Made by a program: the position numbers and the translations under genes. From contig NZ_JACSPN010000002.1 of the NCBI RefSeq assembly GCF_015142735.1, positions 124,001-188,000 of the forward strand: a DNA stretch of 64,000 bases, written 5' to 3'. Shown piece by piece: positions 17,752 to 26,258 of the stretch (positions within the stretch are counted from its first letter, which is position 1; every line of letters begins with the position of its first letter). The stretch comes from Oerskovia douganii. Its GTDB lineage: Bacteria > Actinomycetota > Actinomycetes > Actinomycetales > Cellulomonadaceae. Under the pieces are notes generated by a model that made no database searches, was not told where the DNA came from, and was given only the letters and a program-made list of their open reading frames with translations.

Positions 17752-17845
17752 GGCGGCCCCGGGTCTCCGGCCCGCGCAACGTGAGCCGCTCGCACGACCG
17801 GTGCTCCGCCGTCGGGCAGCCTGCGCACGTCGTCGGACCCGCGCG

Positions 17846-18256
17846 TCAGTAGACGAGGGCCTGCGCGCCCGGGCGCAGCGCCTCCTCGACGAACACCGAG
17901 GCGCCCGCGATGCGCACCCCCGGCAGCAGGTCGGCCTCGGTGATGCCGCGCCGCACCGCGCACTGCGTGCAGACCGTGACCGTCCCGGCCGCGAGGACCA
18001 CGTCGAGCAGGTCCGGCAGGGCCGTCGCGTGCTCGAGCTCGAGCTCGCCCGCGCGCCCCGGCAGGCCGAACCACGCCGACTCGCCCGTGAGCCACACGCT
18101 CACCTCGACCCCGGCCGCGACGGCGGCAGCCGCGACCGTGAAGGCCTGGTTGGTCGCCTCGGGGCGTTCGAGGCCCGCGGTCGACTTCACGACCAGCGAG
18201 CGGGAGGCGGGGGCCGGGACGGCCGTGGACTGCGGCGGGACGGGCTGGGTGGTCAC
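17846..18256 (-). CDS. DsrE/F-like family protein
   Basis: A 136-residue protein of the DsrE/DsrF/TusD-like fold. It has SLVVKSTAGLERPEATNQAF (typical DsrE N-terminal strand and loop), GVEVSVWLTGESAWF, and VCTQCAVRRGITEADLLPGVRIAGAS with a CxxC. Such proteins bind or relay sulfur on a cysteine. The GTG at 18256 is chosen since TAGGCT on the minus strand (18269-18264) lies 7 nt upstream, giving a leaderless transcript; a longer frame lacks support. It is divergent from a 37-residue membrane protein gene. Confidence 0.85.
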   Translation of the reverse strand: MTTQPVPPQSTAVPAPASRSLVVKSTAGLERPEATNQAFTVAAAAVAAGVEVSVWLTGESAWFGLPGRAGELELEHATALPDLLDVVLAAGTVTVCTQCAVRRGITEADLLPGVRIAGASVFVEEALRPGAQALVY

Positions 18257-18263
18257 GTGCGCG

Positions 18264-18287
18264 AGCCTAGAGGCCGGACGGTAGGAT
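18264..18287. promoter_or_regulatory. Back-to-back leaderless promoters
   Basis: Minus-strand TAGGCT (18269-18264) is 7 nt from the DsrE-like GTG, and plus-strand TAGGAT (18282-18287) is 7 nt from the ATG of the small membrane gene. The two -10 boxes are only 12 bp apart, so the two polymerases must overlap each other's -35 region. Confidence 0.6.
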
Positions 18288-18294
18288 CGGCGAC

Positions 18295-18408
18295 ATGTCC
18301 ACGCATGCACTCGAGCTCATCTTCCTGGGACTGCTGATCGCCGCGACCGTGACCATCACGTGGTTCGCCGGGTTCGTCGTCTACAAGCTGTACAAGGGTC
18401 AGCGCTGA
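18295..18408 (+). CDS. 37-aa single-span membrane protein
   Basis: The ATG at 18295 gives a 37-residue protein: MSTHALELI, a hydrophobic span (IFLGLLIAATVTITWFAGF) and a short basic tail (VVYKLYKGQR). The span length, positive-inside tail and a TAGGAT -10 box exactly 7 nt upstream support a real leaderless small gene. I know no function. It lies between the DsrE-like and nitrobindin-like genes. Confidence 0.7.
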   Translation: MSTHALELIFLGLLIAATVTITWFAGFVVYKLYKGQR

Positions 18409-18506
18409 CCTGAGCGTCACGCCGGGCGCTCGCGCCCGGAGGGGCCGGCCCGGTCCCGCCCTTGTCGTCGTCACCGGTCCGCTGGGACCGTCGGAGGTAC
18501 CACCTG

Positions 18507-19127
18507 ATGGCTTTCGCGTTCCCCGAGGGGCTCGCCCCCGAGGCCTACCCGCTCGCGTGGCTCGTGGGCTCCTGGCGCGGCGAGGGAGTCATCGCCTACC
18601 CGGGGATCCCCGAGACCGCGTTCGTCCAGGACGTCGTGTTCGACCACGACGGCGGCCCGTACCTGCGCTACGAGTCGACGATCCGCGTCCTCGAGGCCGA
18701 GGTCCCGGAGACCGTGCCGGAGGCCTGGACCACCGACGACGCCGCCGAGCCGTCCGCTCACCCGTCGAGCGACCAGACCGAGCCGAGCAGCGAGGGCCAC
18801 CTCGCGCCGGGCCGCATCTGGTCCACCGAGACGGGCTACTGGCGTGTCTCGCCCGAGCGCCCCGAGGGGCTGCCGGAGGACAAGTCCGCGATCGAGGTCA
18901 TGATCGCGGACCCGTCGGGCCGCATGACCCTCTACCTGGGCGTGGTCGGCAACGGCCGGGTGGACCTGTCCAGCGACGCCATGGTGCGCACGTCCACCTC
19001 GGCCGAGGTGACGGCGTCGAACCGGCTCTACGGCAACGTCCAGGGCCAGCTCCTGTGGGTCTGGGAATTGGCGGCCTTCGGTCAACCGTTGCAGTCGTAT
19101 GCGTCGGCGAAGCTGGACCGTCTCTAG
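18507..19127 (+). CDS. Nitrobindin-like beta-barrel (FABP-like heme-binding family)
   Basis: A 206-residue protein of the nitrobindin/THAP4-C family. The hallmark LAWLVGSWRGEGVIAYP is near the N-terminus, followed by alternating beta-strands of a 10-stranded barrel, with an acidic insert (DDAAEPSAHPSSDQTEPSS) in one loop. Family members bind ferric heme and isomerise peroxynitrite or react with nitric oxide. The ATG at 18507 has GGAGG 9 nt upstream. The canonical proximal His cannot be assigned with certainty by eye. It is followed by ygfZ. Confidence 0.82.
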   Translation: MAFAFPEGLAPEAYPLAWLVGSWRGEGVIAYPGIPETAFVQDVVFDHDGGPYLRYESTIRVLEAEVPETVPEAWTTDDAAEPSAHPSSDQTEPSSEGHLAPGRIWSTETGYWRVSPERPEGLPEDKSAIEVMIADPSGRMTLYLGVVGNGRVDLSSDAMVRTSTSAEVTASNRLYGNVQGQLLWVWELAAFGQPLQSYASAKLDRL

Positions 19128-19211
19128 GTCCTCCGACGTGCGAGTCCCGGCCGCCGCCGTCGCGCGGCCGGACGGACGTGCGCCCACCGGCGCCGAGGAG
19201 GTTGTTGCACC

Positions 19212-20435
19212 GTGACCGCTGGACCTGAGAACGCCACCCAGGACGGGGCCCCGTCCGCTGCTCGCACGAGCCCTCTGCTGTCGCGCCCCGGCGCGGTCGC
19301 GGGCTCGGGACCCGACGCGGGGGTCGCCTGGCACTACGGGGACCCGACGGGCGAGCAGCGCGCGCTCGAGTCGGGTGGCGCGGTCGTGGACCTCTCGCAC
19401 CACGGCGTCGTGCGGGTCACCGGCCCCGACCGTCTCACGTGGCTCAACTCCATCACGTCCCAGAGCCTCCTGGGCCTCGCGCCGCGCACCTCGACCGAGC
19501 TGCTCGTCCTGAGCCCTCAGGGGCACGTCGAGCACGCGGCCGGCGTCGTGGACGACGGCGAGTCCACGTGGCTCGTGACCGAGGGCTCGCACGCCCCGAC
19601 GCTCGCGGCGTGGCTCGACCGCATGAAGTTCGCGCTGCGCGTCGAGATCACCGACATGACCGACGAGATCGCGGTCCTGGGGGAACCCCGCGACGCCGAG
19701 GGCACCGAGGGCGAGCCCGTCACCTGGCGCGACCCGTGGCCGCGCACCGCACCCGGCGGCACGCGCTACGGCCCCGCGGACGACGAGCACCCCGGTGCCC
19801 ACCGGCCGTGGCGTCTGGTCCTGGTGCCGCGGGCAGAGCTTCCCGACGCCGTCGCGTCCCGCGAGGCCGCCGGGTGGCGGCTCGCCGGGACCTGGGCCAG
19901 CGAGGCCCTGCGCGTCGAGGCCTGGCGCCCGCGCCTCGCGACCGAGGTGGACCACCGCTCCATCCCGCACGAGCTCGACTGGCTCCGGACCGCGGTCCAC
20001 CTGCACAAGGGCTGCTACCGCGGCCAGGAGACCATCGCGCGCGTGCACAACATGGGCCGCCCGCCCCGTCGCCTCGTGATGCTCCACCTCGACGGTTCGG
20101 GGCACCTGCTCCCCGTCGCGGGGGCCGAGGTGCGGCTCCCGGGCGGGGGCGGGGCCCCCGGCCCGGACGGGGTCGCTCTCGCCGGTCGGCCCGTGGGCGT
20201 CGTCACGTCGGTCGCGCGGCACCACGAGCTGGGCCCGATCGCGCTCGCCGTCCTCAAGCGCAGCGCCCCCGAGGACGTCGAGCTCGTGGTCGACTGCGAC
20301 GGGGGAGCCGTGGCCGCGGCCCAGGAGGTCGTGGTCCCCGGCGAGGGCGTGTCGGTCGACCGGCCCGCGCCGCGCGGCCCGGTCGCACGCGGCATCACGC
20401 CCTGGGGTGCGGGTGCGCCCCAGAGCATGATCTAG
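19212..20435 (+). CDS. ygfZ: YgfZ-type folate-binding protein (Fe-S cluster assembly)
   Basis: A 407-residue relative of the glycine-cleavage T-protein. It contains the aminomethyltransferase-like folate domain (LERGGAVVDLSHHGVVRVTG-type start, GPDRLTWLNSITSQ) and the YgfZ signature HKGCYRGQET with conserved Cys268. YgfZ proteins use tetrahydrofolate to support repair or assembly of Fe-S enzymes. GAGGAGG precedes the GTG. It is followed by a perfect 10-bp terminator hairpin, and its stop codon lies at the junction of a 12-bp tandem duplication. Confidence 0.92.
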   Translation: MTAGPENATQDGAPSAARTSPLLSRPGAVAGSGPDAGVAWHYGDPTGEQRALESGGAVVDLSHHGVVRVTGPDRLTWLNSITSQSLLGLAPRTSTELLVLSPQGHVEHAAGVVDDGESTWLVTEGSHAPTLAAWLDRMKFALRVEITDMTDEIAVLGEPRDAEGTEGEPVTWRDPWPRTAPGGTRYGPADDEHPGAHRPWRLVLVPRAELPDAVASREAAGWRLAGTWASEALRVEAWRPRLATEVDHRSIPHELDWLRTAVHLHKGCYRGQETIARVHNMGRPPRRLVMLHLDGSGHLLPVAGAEVRLPGGGGAPGPDGVALAGRPVGVVTSVARHHELGPIALAVLKRSAPEDVELVVDCDGGAVAAAQEVVVPGEGVSVDRPAPRGPVARGITPWGAGAPQSMI

Positions 20436-20445
20436 AGCATGATCT
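20422..20445 (+). repeat. 12-bp tandem duplication at the ygfZ stop codon
   Basis: AGAGCATGATCT at 20422-20433 is exactly repeated at 20434-20445. The TAG stop (20433-20435) spans the junction. Confidence 0.9.
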
Positions 20446-20450
20446 GATGT

Positions 20451-20474
20451 GTCGTGCCGGGTGTCCGGCACGAC
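20451..20474 (+). terminator. Terminator after ygfZ
   Basis: GTCGTGCCGG (20451-20460) and CCGGCACGAC (20465-20474) form a perfect 10-bp stem with loop GTGT. Confidence 0.8.
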
Positions 20475-20496
20475 GGGACGCGGTGAGCAGGAGCAC

Positions 20497-21648
20497 ATGA
20501 CGCAGGCGCGGGAGTCCGCCGGGGGCACGGCGACCCCGGAACCGGGGGCGGTCGAGTCGGCCCGCAAGGCGTTCCGTCGGCTGCTGCTCCGGGCCAGGCT
20601 GCGGCAGGGGAGGTCCCGGGTGCGGGCGGCGTTCTGGCCCGTCATCCAGGCCTCGCTCGCGTCGGGCGTCGCGTACGGGATCGCGCACTACCTGTTCGGG
20701 CACCCGTACCCGTTCTTCGCGCCGGTCTCGGTGTGGATCTGTCTCGGGTTCAGCCTCGACCGGCAGGTGCGCAAGGTCGGCGAGCTCGCGATCGGCGTCG
20801 CGGTCGGCGTGGGGCTGGGCGACCTGATCGTCCACTTCATCGGCTCCGGGTGGTGGCAGGTCGCCGTCGTCCTCGCGACGTCGGCCCTGGTGGCCCGCTT
20901 CATCGACCGGGGGGCGCTGCTCGCGACCCAGGCCGGGGTGCAGGCCATCGTGATCGTGGGACTTCCCGCGACCCAGACGGGCGGCCCGGGGGGCCGCCTG
21001 GTCGACGCCCTCGTGGGTGGTGCGATCGCGCTGCTCGTCGCGACGCTCACACCGGGCGACCCGCGCCGTCGGCCCCGTGCCCTGGGGGACGAGGGGACGA
21101 CCGAGCTCGCCGAGACGCTCGAGCTCCTCGCCCGGGGCTTCCGCTCGGGCGACGTCGACGACCTCGACGCGGCGCTCGTGCGCGGGCGGGCGTCCGAGCC
21201 CGCGCTCGAGGAGTGGCAGGCGACCGCGACGAGCGCCCAGGAGCTGTCCCGGGTGAGCCCCGTGGGGCGCAAGCACCGTGCCGAGCTGGGGGTCATCGAG
21301 CGCCAGGCCCTCCTGGTCGACCGGGCCATGCGCAGCGTCCGCGTCCTCGCCCGGCGTGCGCGCCCCGTCGCCGGGGTCGACCACGACCTCCTGCCCGTCG
21401 CGGCGATCGTCGACAGGTTCGCCGCCGGGACGCGGGTGCTGGCGGAGGCGATCGGGGCGGGCCGCGACCCGGTGACGGCCCGCGAGATCCTGGCGGGCAC
21501 CGCCGCGGCGGCCGACCCACGGACCGTGGGGGCCGGCGACTGGCAGGTCCAGTCGCTCGTGATGCTCCTGCGGTCGCCGATCGTCGACATGCTCGAGGCC
21601 GCCGGGATGTCCCCGCAGGACGCGCGGGCGGCCCTGCACGAGCTCTGA
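20497..21648 (+). CDS. FUSC-family membrane protein (aromatic-acid-exporter-like)
   Basis: A 383-residue protein. After a basic N-terminus come about four to six membrane spans with the FUSC-type segment HYLFGHPYPFFAPVSVWICL and an internal positively charged RQVRKVGELAIG loop typical of the family, then a cytoplasmic helical domain of about 190 residues. Relatives include AaeB and FusC exporters. The ATG at 20497 follows GAGCAGGAG. Substrate unknown. It sits alone between the ygfZ terminator and the toxin-antitoxin pair. Confidence 0.83.
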   Translation: MTQARESAGGTATPEPGAVESARKAFRRLLLRARLRQGRSRVRAAFWPVIQASLASGVAYGIAHYLFGHPYPFFAPVSVWICLGFSLDRQVRKVGELAIGVAVGVGLGDLIVHFIGSGWWQVAVVLATSALVARFIDRGALLATQAGVQAIVIVGLPATQTGGPGGRLVDALVGGAIALLVATLTPGDPRRRPRALGDEGTTELAETLELLARGFRSGDVDDLDAALVRGRASEPALEEWQATATSAQELSRVSPVGRKHRAELGVIERQALLVDRAMRSVRVLARRARPVAGVDHDLLPVAAIVDRFAAGTRVLAEAIGAGRDPVTAREILAGTAAAADPRTVGAGDWQVQSLVMLLRSPIVDMLEAAGMSPQDARAALHEL

Positions 21649-21676
21649 GCCGGTCCCTCGCGCCCGCGGGGAGCTC

Positions 21677-21708
21677 GCCGGGCGGGTGCCGGGCGGGTGC
21701 CGGGCGGG
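21677..21708 (+). repeat. Three tandem copies of an 11-bp GC unit
   Basis: GCCGGGCGGGT occurs at 21677-21687 and 21688-21698, with a third near-complete copy at 21699-21708. A related unit (CCGGGCGGGTGCCGG) recurs near 21787 before the antitoxin start. This is non-coding DNA between the FUSC-like gene and the VapBC-like pair. Confidence 0.8.
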
Positions 21709-21813
21709 CGGCTCGGGGGCGACGTCGGGCTCCGAGCGCGCTCCCAGCAGATCCGCAGGACTGGCACGCGTGGAGGTCTACGCATTCCGGGCGGGTGCCG
21801 GTACCTTCAGGGG

Positions 21814-22077
21814 ATGGAGGTTTCCGTCAGCGCCCTGCGGGCCGAGCTGAAGTCGTGGATCGAGCGGGCGCGTGACGGGGAGGACGTGGTGATCACCGAG
21901 CGCGGCATCCCGGTCGCCCGGCTGAGCGCCGTCGGGAGCGCCGACCTGATCGCGTCGCTGACGCGGGACGGCCTGCTGACGCCGGCCTCCGAGGAACGGC
22001 CCGTGCACACCCCGCCCGCGCGCCCGGTCGCCAAGCAGTCGGCGATGTCCGGCCTCGTGCGCCGCATCCGACGCTGA
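21814..22077 (+). CDS. vapB: Phd/YefM-type antitoxin
   Basis: An 87-residue antitoxin. The N-terminal DNA-binding part is the Phd/YefM fold (MEVSVSALRAELKSWIERAR, then GEDVVITERGIPVARL), and the C-terminal half is Arg/Pro-rich and likely disordered until it wraps the toxin. The ATG follows AGGGG directly and a TACCTT box 6 nt upstream, so the mRNA may be leaderless. It is followed after 13 bp by a PIN-domain toxin, so it should neutralise that toxin and repress the operon. Confidence 0.88.
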   Translation: MEVSVSALRAELKSWIERARDGEDVVITERGIPVARLSAVGSADLIASLTRDGLLTPASEERPVHTPPARPVAKQSAMSGLVRRIRR

Positions 22078-22090
22078 GCCGGCGCACCCC

Positions 22091-22516
22091 GTGGCACTGG
22101 TCTACTTCGACGCGAGCGCGCTCGTGAAGCTGTGCGTCGCCGAGCCCGGCTCGGAGCTGGCGAGCGCCCTGTGGAACCGGGCGGACGTGGTCAGCACGAG
22201 CCGCCTGTCGGACACCGAGGTCCGTGCCGCCCTGGCGGCGGGCGAGCGGGCAGGGGTCCTCGACGCCGCGGAGCGGGTCCAGGCGCTCGCCACCTGGGAG
22301 CGGTTGTGGCCGGCGCTGCACCTGGTCGAGGTCTCGCCCGAGGTGCTGGACAGGGCGAGCGCCCTCGCCGGGGGCAACGGTCACTCGCTGCGGGGCGCGG
22401 ACGCCGTGCACCTCGCGTCGGCCCTGGTGCTGCAGCACGAGGACGCGATCTTCGCGGTGTGGGACGAGCGGGTCGCGAGCGCGGCACGCGCGGAGTCGTT
22501 GCGCGTCCTGCCGTAG
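22091..22516 (+). CDS. vapC: PIN-domain toxin (VapC type)
   Basis: A 141-residue PIN-domain ribonuclease. The acidic metal site is complete: Asp7 (VYFDASALVK), Glu43 (LSDTEVRAAL), Asp104 (LRGADAVHLA) and Asp125 (AVWDERV). VapC toxins cut initiator tRNA or rRNA when freed from the antitoxin. The pair is followed, with only 9 bp between, by a conserved DUF2516 gene, so the module sits tightly in a housekeeping context rather than in obviously mobile DNA. Confidence 0.9.
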   Translation: MALVYFDASALVKLCVAEPGSELASALWNRADVVSTSRLSDTEVRAALAAGERAGVLDAAERVQALATWERLWPALHLVEVSPEVLDRASALAGGNGHSLRGADAVHLASALVLQHEDAIFAVWDERVASAARAESLRVLP

Positions 22517-22525
22517 GCTCGTGTC

Positions 22526-22873
22526 GTGTTCGGAGCAGCCCAGACCCTCGTCTACCTCGTCCTCTTCCTCGCGGTGTTCGTCGCGCAGCTCGTCGCGCTC
22601 CTGGACGCCGCGAGCCGACCCAAGAACGCCTACACGGCCGAGGGGAAGCTGACCAAGACGATCTGGCTGCTCATCCTCGGGGTGTGTGCCGCGCTGGGCT
22701 TCATCGCCCTGCCGCCCATGGGGGCGAGCGTCGGCTTCCTCAACATCTTCGCGGTCGCGCCGGCCGTGATCTACCTGGTCGACGTGCGCCCGCGCCTCAA
22801 GCCGTACGGCCGCGGGTCGGGCGGCTCGGGTGGCGCGGGCGGGAACCGCGGCGGTCGGCCGGGCGGATGGTGA
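22526..22873 (+). CDS. DUF2516 family membrane protein
   Basis: A 115-residue protein with about three hydrophobic segments ([54 protein letters not shown]) and the family ending [10 protein letters not shown], then a Gly/Arg tail. Function unknown. TAGGCT (22514-22519) is 6 nt before the GTG, indicating a leaderless transcript starting within the end of the vapC gene. Its end overlaps the asparaginase start by 7 bp. Confidence 0.88.
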   Translation: MFGAAQTLVYLVLFLAVFVAQLVALLDAASRPKNAYTAEGKLTKTIWLLILGVCAALGFIALPPMGASVGFLNIFAVAPAVIYLVDVRPRLKPYGRGSGGSGGAGGNRGGRPGGW

Positions 22874-23877
22874 CCTCGGTGCTGGACTCCGCCGGCCCGC
22901 TCGCCGAGGTCGTCCGGGGGGACCTGGTCGAGTCCGTGCACCTGGGGCACCTGGTGACGCTCGACGCGTCGGGGGCGGCGGACGTGGTCGTGGGCGACCC
23001 GTCGACCGTGATCTGGCCCCGCTCGTCGGTCAAGCCCTTCCAGGCCGTCGCGATGCTCCGCCACGGGTTGTCCCTGCCGCCCCGCCTCCTGGCGCTCGGT
23101 GCCGCGAGCCACAACGCCGAGGACTTCCACCTCGCGGGGGTGCGCGAGATCCTCGCGGGCGTCGGGCTCGACGAGTCCGCGCTGCGCAGCACGCCCGACA
23201 TGCCGATCTACCCGCCTGCCGCGTTCGCGTGGCAGGAGCAGGGCAACGGCCCGGCGTCGATCACGCAGAACTGCTCGGGCAAGCACGCCGCGATGCTCGC
23301 GACGTGCGTCGCGGCCGGTTGGGACACCTCGACGTACCTCGAGCCGACGCACCCCCTCCAGGTCGCGATCCGCGAGACGCTGCTCGACCTCACGGGCGAC
23401 GACGCGGCGGACCTCCGGGTCACGGTCGACGGCTGCGGCGCGCCGTTGTTCTCGACGACTTTGGTCGGCTTGGCGCGGGCGTTCGGCCGCCTGGCCGCCG
23501 CGCCGTCGGTCGCGCCCGGCTCGCCGGAGGCTCTCGTGGCGCGGGCGATGTCCTCGTTCCCGGAGATGGTGGGCGGGACGGGACGCGACGCGACCGAGGT
23601 CATGCAGGCCGTGCCGGGGCTCGTCGCCAAGGACGGCGCGGACGGCGTGTACGGTGCGGGGCTCCCGGACGGGAGGGCGCTCGCGTTCAAGGTCCTCGAC
23701 GGCTCGCCGCGCCCGCGTCCCGCGGTGCTGGTCGCGGCGCTGGCGGCGCTCGGGGCGCAGGCCGTCCCAGGTGCCGACGGCGCCGCGCTCGACCGCGTCG
23801 GCCGTACCCCGGTCCTGGGCGGGGGAGAGCCCGTGGGCGAGGTGCGGGCCGTGCTCGGACCGGGCCGCACCGCATGA
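22867..23877 (+). CDS. L-asparaginase II family protein
   Basis: A 336-residue member of the asparaginase II family (PF06089, Rhizobium etli AnsA type, unrelated to E. coli asparaginases). It shows [45 protein letters not shown] and [10 protein letters not shown], including the cysteine and Ser-x-x-Lys residues of the active site. It should hydrolyse asparagine to aspartate and ammonia in the cytosol. The start overlaps the DUF2516 gene and its end overlaps dtd by 4 nt, so three genes are coupled. Confidence 0.92.
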   Translation: MVTSVLDSAGPLAEVVRGDLVESVHLGHLVTLDASGAADVVVGDPSTVIWPRSSVKPFQAVAMLRHGLSLPPRLLALGAASHNAEDFHLAGVREILAGVGLDESALRSTPDMPIYPPAAFAWQEQGNGPASITQNCSGKHAAMLATCVAAGWDTSTYLEPTHPLQVAIRETLLDLTGDDAADLRVTVDGCGAPLFSTTLVGLARAFGRLAAAPSVAPGSPEALVARAMSSFPEMVGGTGRDATEVMQAVPGLVAKDGADGVYGAGLPDGRALAFKVLDGSPRPRPAVLVAALAALGAQAVPGADGAALDRVGRTPVLGGGEPVGEVRAVLGPGRTA

Positions 23878-24299
23878 GGGCCGTCCTGCAGAGAGCGACG
23901 CGCGCGAGCGTGAGCGTGGGCGGCGAGGTCGTGGGCAGCATCGACCGGCCGGGCCTGGTAGCGCTCGTGGGCGTGACGCACGACGACGGCCCCGCGCAGG
24001 TCGAGCTGGTGGCGCGCAAGATCGCCGAGCTGCGGATCCTGCGTGACGAGCGCTCGGTGCTCGACGAGGGGGCACCGGTGCTCGTGGTCAGCCAGTTCAC
24101 GCTCTACGCCGACACCAGGAAGGGCAGGCGGCCGTCCTGGAACGGTGCGGCACGGGGCGACGTGGCGGAGCCTCTCGTCGCGGACGTGGTCGCGGCGCTG
24201 CGCGCGCGGGGCGTCGAGGTCGCGACGGGCGTGTTCGGTGCGGACATGCAGGTCGAGCTGGTGAACGACGGTCCGGTGACGATCCTCGTCGAGGCGTAG
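23874..24299 (+). CDS. dtd: D-aminoacyl-tRNA deacylase
   Basis: A 141-residue enzyme that removes D-amino acids (and Gly from tRNA-Ala) from mischarged tRNA. Its signatures are [33 protein letters not shown] and the cross-subunit [10 protein letters not shown] loop. The ATG overlaps the asparaginase TGA. Full length for the family. Confidence 0.97.
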   Translation: MRAVLQRATRASVSVGGEVVGSIDRPGLVALVGVTHDDGPAQVELVARKIAELRILRDERSVLDEGAPVLVVSQFTLYADTRKGRRPSWNGAARGDVAEPLVADVVAALRARGVEVATGVFGADMQVELVNDGPVTILVEA

Positions 24300-24320
24300 C
24301 GTTCGCGGGCTCGCAGGAAG

Positions 24321-24348
24321 GTACCGCTCGTAACGTTTCGAGCGGTAC
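24321..24348 (+). terminator. Stem-loop between dtd and the first chitinase
   Basis: GTACCGCTCG (24321-24330) and CGAGCGGTAC (24339-24348) form perfect 10-bp arms around an 8-nt loop. It is either the dtd terminator or an operator of the chitinase gene. Confidence 0.6.
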
Positions 24349-24506
24349 GTCGGACATCTACGGGAAATCCCTTATGTGAGCACTCCGAACCATGTGGACA
24401 ACCCGTACATCTTTCGGCTGGATCCGTGGCTAGGTTCGAACTGCCCAGCATCTGGGGCTCCGGAACGGACCGGAGCCAGCAGCACGGAAGACGAAGAGGC
24501 CTCCCT

Positions 24507-26129
24507 TTGCACGCATCCCGCATCACTCCCTCGCACCCACGCCGCGGCCGCCGCGCCGCCGGTGCCGTGGTGACCGCGACGACCCTCGCCCTCGTGGGGT
24601 CCGGCCTGGTCGCAGCAGGCACTGCCACCGCCGCACCGGCCGCCGCTCCTGCGGTGGTCAGCCCCAACGGTGACAACGACATCAACGGGTACCGCAACGT
24701 CGGCTACTTCATGTCCTGGGCACCGGAGAACTACGGCTACACGGTCAAGGACTTCCAGGAGACCGGCCAGGCCGACCAGATCACGCACATCAACTACGCG
24801 TTCGGGAACATCCACCCGACCGACCTGACGTGCTTCATCTCCGACAAGGTCGGTACGCCCGAGCCGGGCGGGAACGACGGCGCCGGCGTCGCCGGTGCGG
24901 ACTTCGTGGACGCGGTCAGCGCCGCGGACTCGATCGACGGCGTCGCGGACACCGCGGACCAGGCGCTCGCGGGCAACTTCAACCAGCTCCGCAAGCTCAA
25001 GGCGCAGAACCCCGACACCAAGGTCCTGGTGTCGATCGGCGGCTGGACCTGGTCCAAGTTCTTCTCGAAGGCTGCGGCGACGCCGGAGTCCCGCACCAAG
25101 CTCGTGTCGTCCTGCATCGACCTGTACCTCAAGGGCAACCTGCCGGTCATCGACGGGCGCGGCGGCCCCGGCGCGGCGGCGGGGATCTTCGACGGGATCG
25201 ACATCGACTGGGAGTGGCCCGGCGCCCCTGACTGGTCGCAGCACCCCGAGAACATCATCGACCCGGTCAAGGACAAGGCGAACTTCACGGCGCTCCTCGC
25301 CGAGTTCCGCAAGCAGCTCGACGAGTACGGCGCGTCGCAGGGCGACGAGTACCTCCTCTCGTCCTACATCCCGGTGAACCCGACGGTCATCAACGCGGGC
25401 TGGGACGCCCCGGCGATCTTCGACTCGCTCGACTACGGCAACATCCAGGGCTACGACCTGCACGGCGGCTGGTCGCCGAACCTCGCGGGCCACCAGTCCA
25501 ACCTGAAGGACGACCCCTCCTACTCGGGTGACATCTCGGTCGAGCAGGGCATCAACCTGTACCTGAGCCGCGGCGTCGACCCGCAGCAGATCACGCTGGG
25601 CATCCCGGCCTTCGGGCGCGGCTGGACCGGCGTCCAGGACGGCGGCACGGCGGGCGCCTGGCAGGCCGCCACCGGGGTCGCACCGGGCACGTTCGAGGCG
25701 GGCAACAAGCAGTACTTCGAGCTGCGTGACCTGGGCACCGAGTACTTCGACGAGGCGACGGGCTCCTCGTGGCGCTACGACGGCAACGAGTGGTGGAGCG
25801 TCGACACCCCGCGCGCGGTCGAGTACAAGGCGAAGTGGGTCGCGGAGAAGGGCCTCGGCGGCTCGATGTGGTGGGACCTCGCGGGCGACTACGAGGACGA
25901 GCTGGTCGGGACGGCGGCGGACGTCTACCGTGCGTCGAAGGCTGGTCCGGTCGACTCGGACGCCCCGGGCGGCTGCTACGCCGGCTGGAGCAAGGCGGGC
26001 ACCTACACGGCCGGCCGTGTGGTCTCGTACCAGGGTGTCAACTACCAGGCGAACTGGTGGGTCCACACCAACGCACCGGGCACCGAGAAGTACTGGGGCC
26101 CGTGGCGGACGGTCGGCACCTGCGCCTGA
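24507..26129 (+). CDS. Secreted GH18 chitinase with C-terminal CBM5/12
   Basis: About 540 residues from a TTG start at 24507, chosen because the signal peptide (HPRRGRRAAGAVVTATTLAL ending ATAAPA) begins there with GAAGAGG about 8 nt upstream; an ATG at 24426 would add an unlikely hydrophilic stretch. The n-region RRGRR could allow Tat export. The family 18 barrel carries DGIDIDWEWPG (Asp229 to Glu236, catalytic Glu236). A short linker leads to a chitin-binding module (CYAGWSKAGTYTAGRVVSY to WGPWRTVGTC). It should hydrolyse chitin outside the cell. It is paralogous to the chitinase at 31.3 kb. Confidence 0.93.
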   Translation: MHASRITPSHPRRGRRAAGAVVTATTLALVGSGLVAAGTATAAPAAAPAVVSPNGDNDINGYRNVGYFMSWAPENYGYTVKDFQETGQADQITHINYAFGNIHPTDLTCFISDKVGTPEPGGNDGAGVAGADFVDAVSAADSIDGVADTADQALAGNFNQLRKLKAQNPDTKVLVSIGGWTWSKFFSKAAATPESRTKLVSSCIDLYLKGNLPVIDGRGGPGAAAGIFDGIDIDWEWPGAPDWSQHPENIIDPVKDKANFTALLAEFRKQLDEYGASQGDEYLLSSYIPVNPTVINAGWDAPAIFDSLDYGNIQGYDLHGGWSPNLAGHQSNLKDDPSYSGDISVEQGINLYLSRGVDPQQITLGIPAFGRGWTGVQDGGTAGAWQAATGVAPGTFEAGNKQYFELRDLGTEYFDEATGSSWRYDGNEWWSVDTPRAVEYKAKWVAEKGLGGSMWWDLAGDYEDELVGTAADVYRASKAGPVDSDAPGGCYAGWSKAGTYTAGRVVSYQGVNYQANWWVHTNAPGTEKYWGPWRTVGTCA

Positions 26130-26165
26130 CCTGATGCGGTAGCGGCTCCGGCCCTGCGCACTCCC

Positions 26166-26211
26166 GACGCCGTCGGGACCACGACCTGCCTGTCGTGGTC
26201 CCGGCGGCGTC
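26166..26211 (+). terminator. Terminator after the first chitinase
   Basis: A 20-bp stem with one T-G pair (26166-26185 against 26192-26211) and a 6-nt loop, between the convergent chitinase and CorA genes. Confidence 0.85.
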
Positions 26212-26258
26212 CGTGCGTCCGGGGGCCGACCTACCCCGGCGCGGACCGGCCAGGGGGC

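Noticed and set aside
21814-22516. VapBC-like pair as part of a mobile island
   Set aside because: No repeats, integrase or composition shift surround it, and it is tightly packed beside DUF2516, asparaginase and dtd.
24426-24506. ATG 24426 as start of the first chitinase
   Set aside because: It would put 27 hydrophilic residues before the signal peptide, and the stretch contains promoter-like sequence; TTG 24507 has a better ribosome site.
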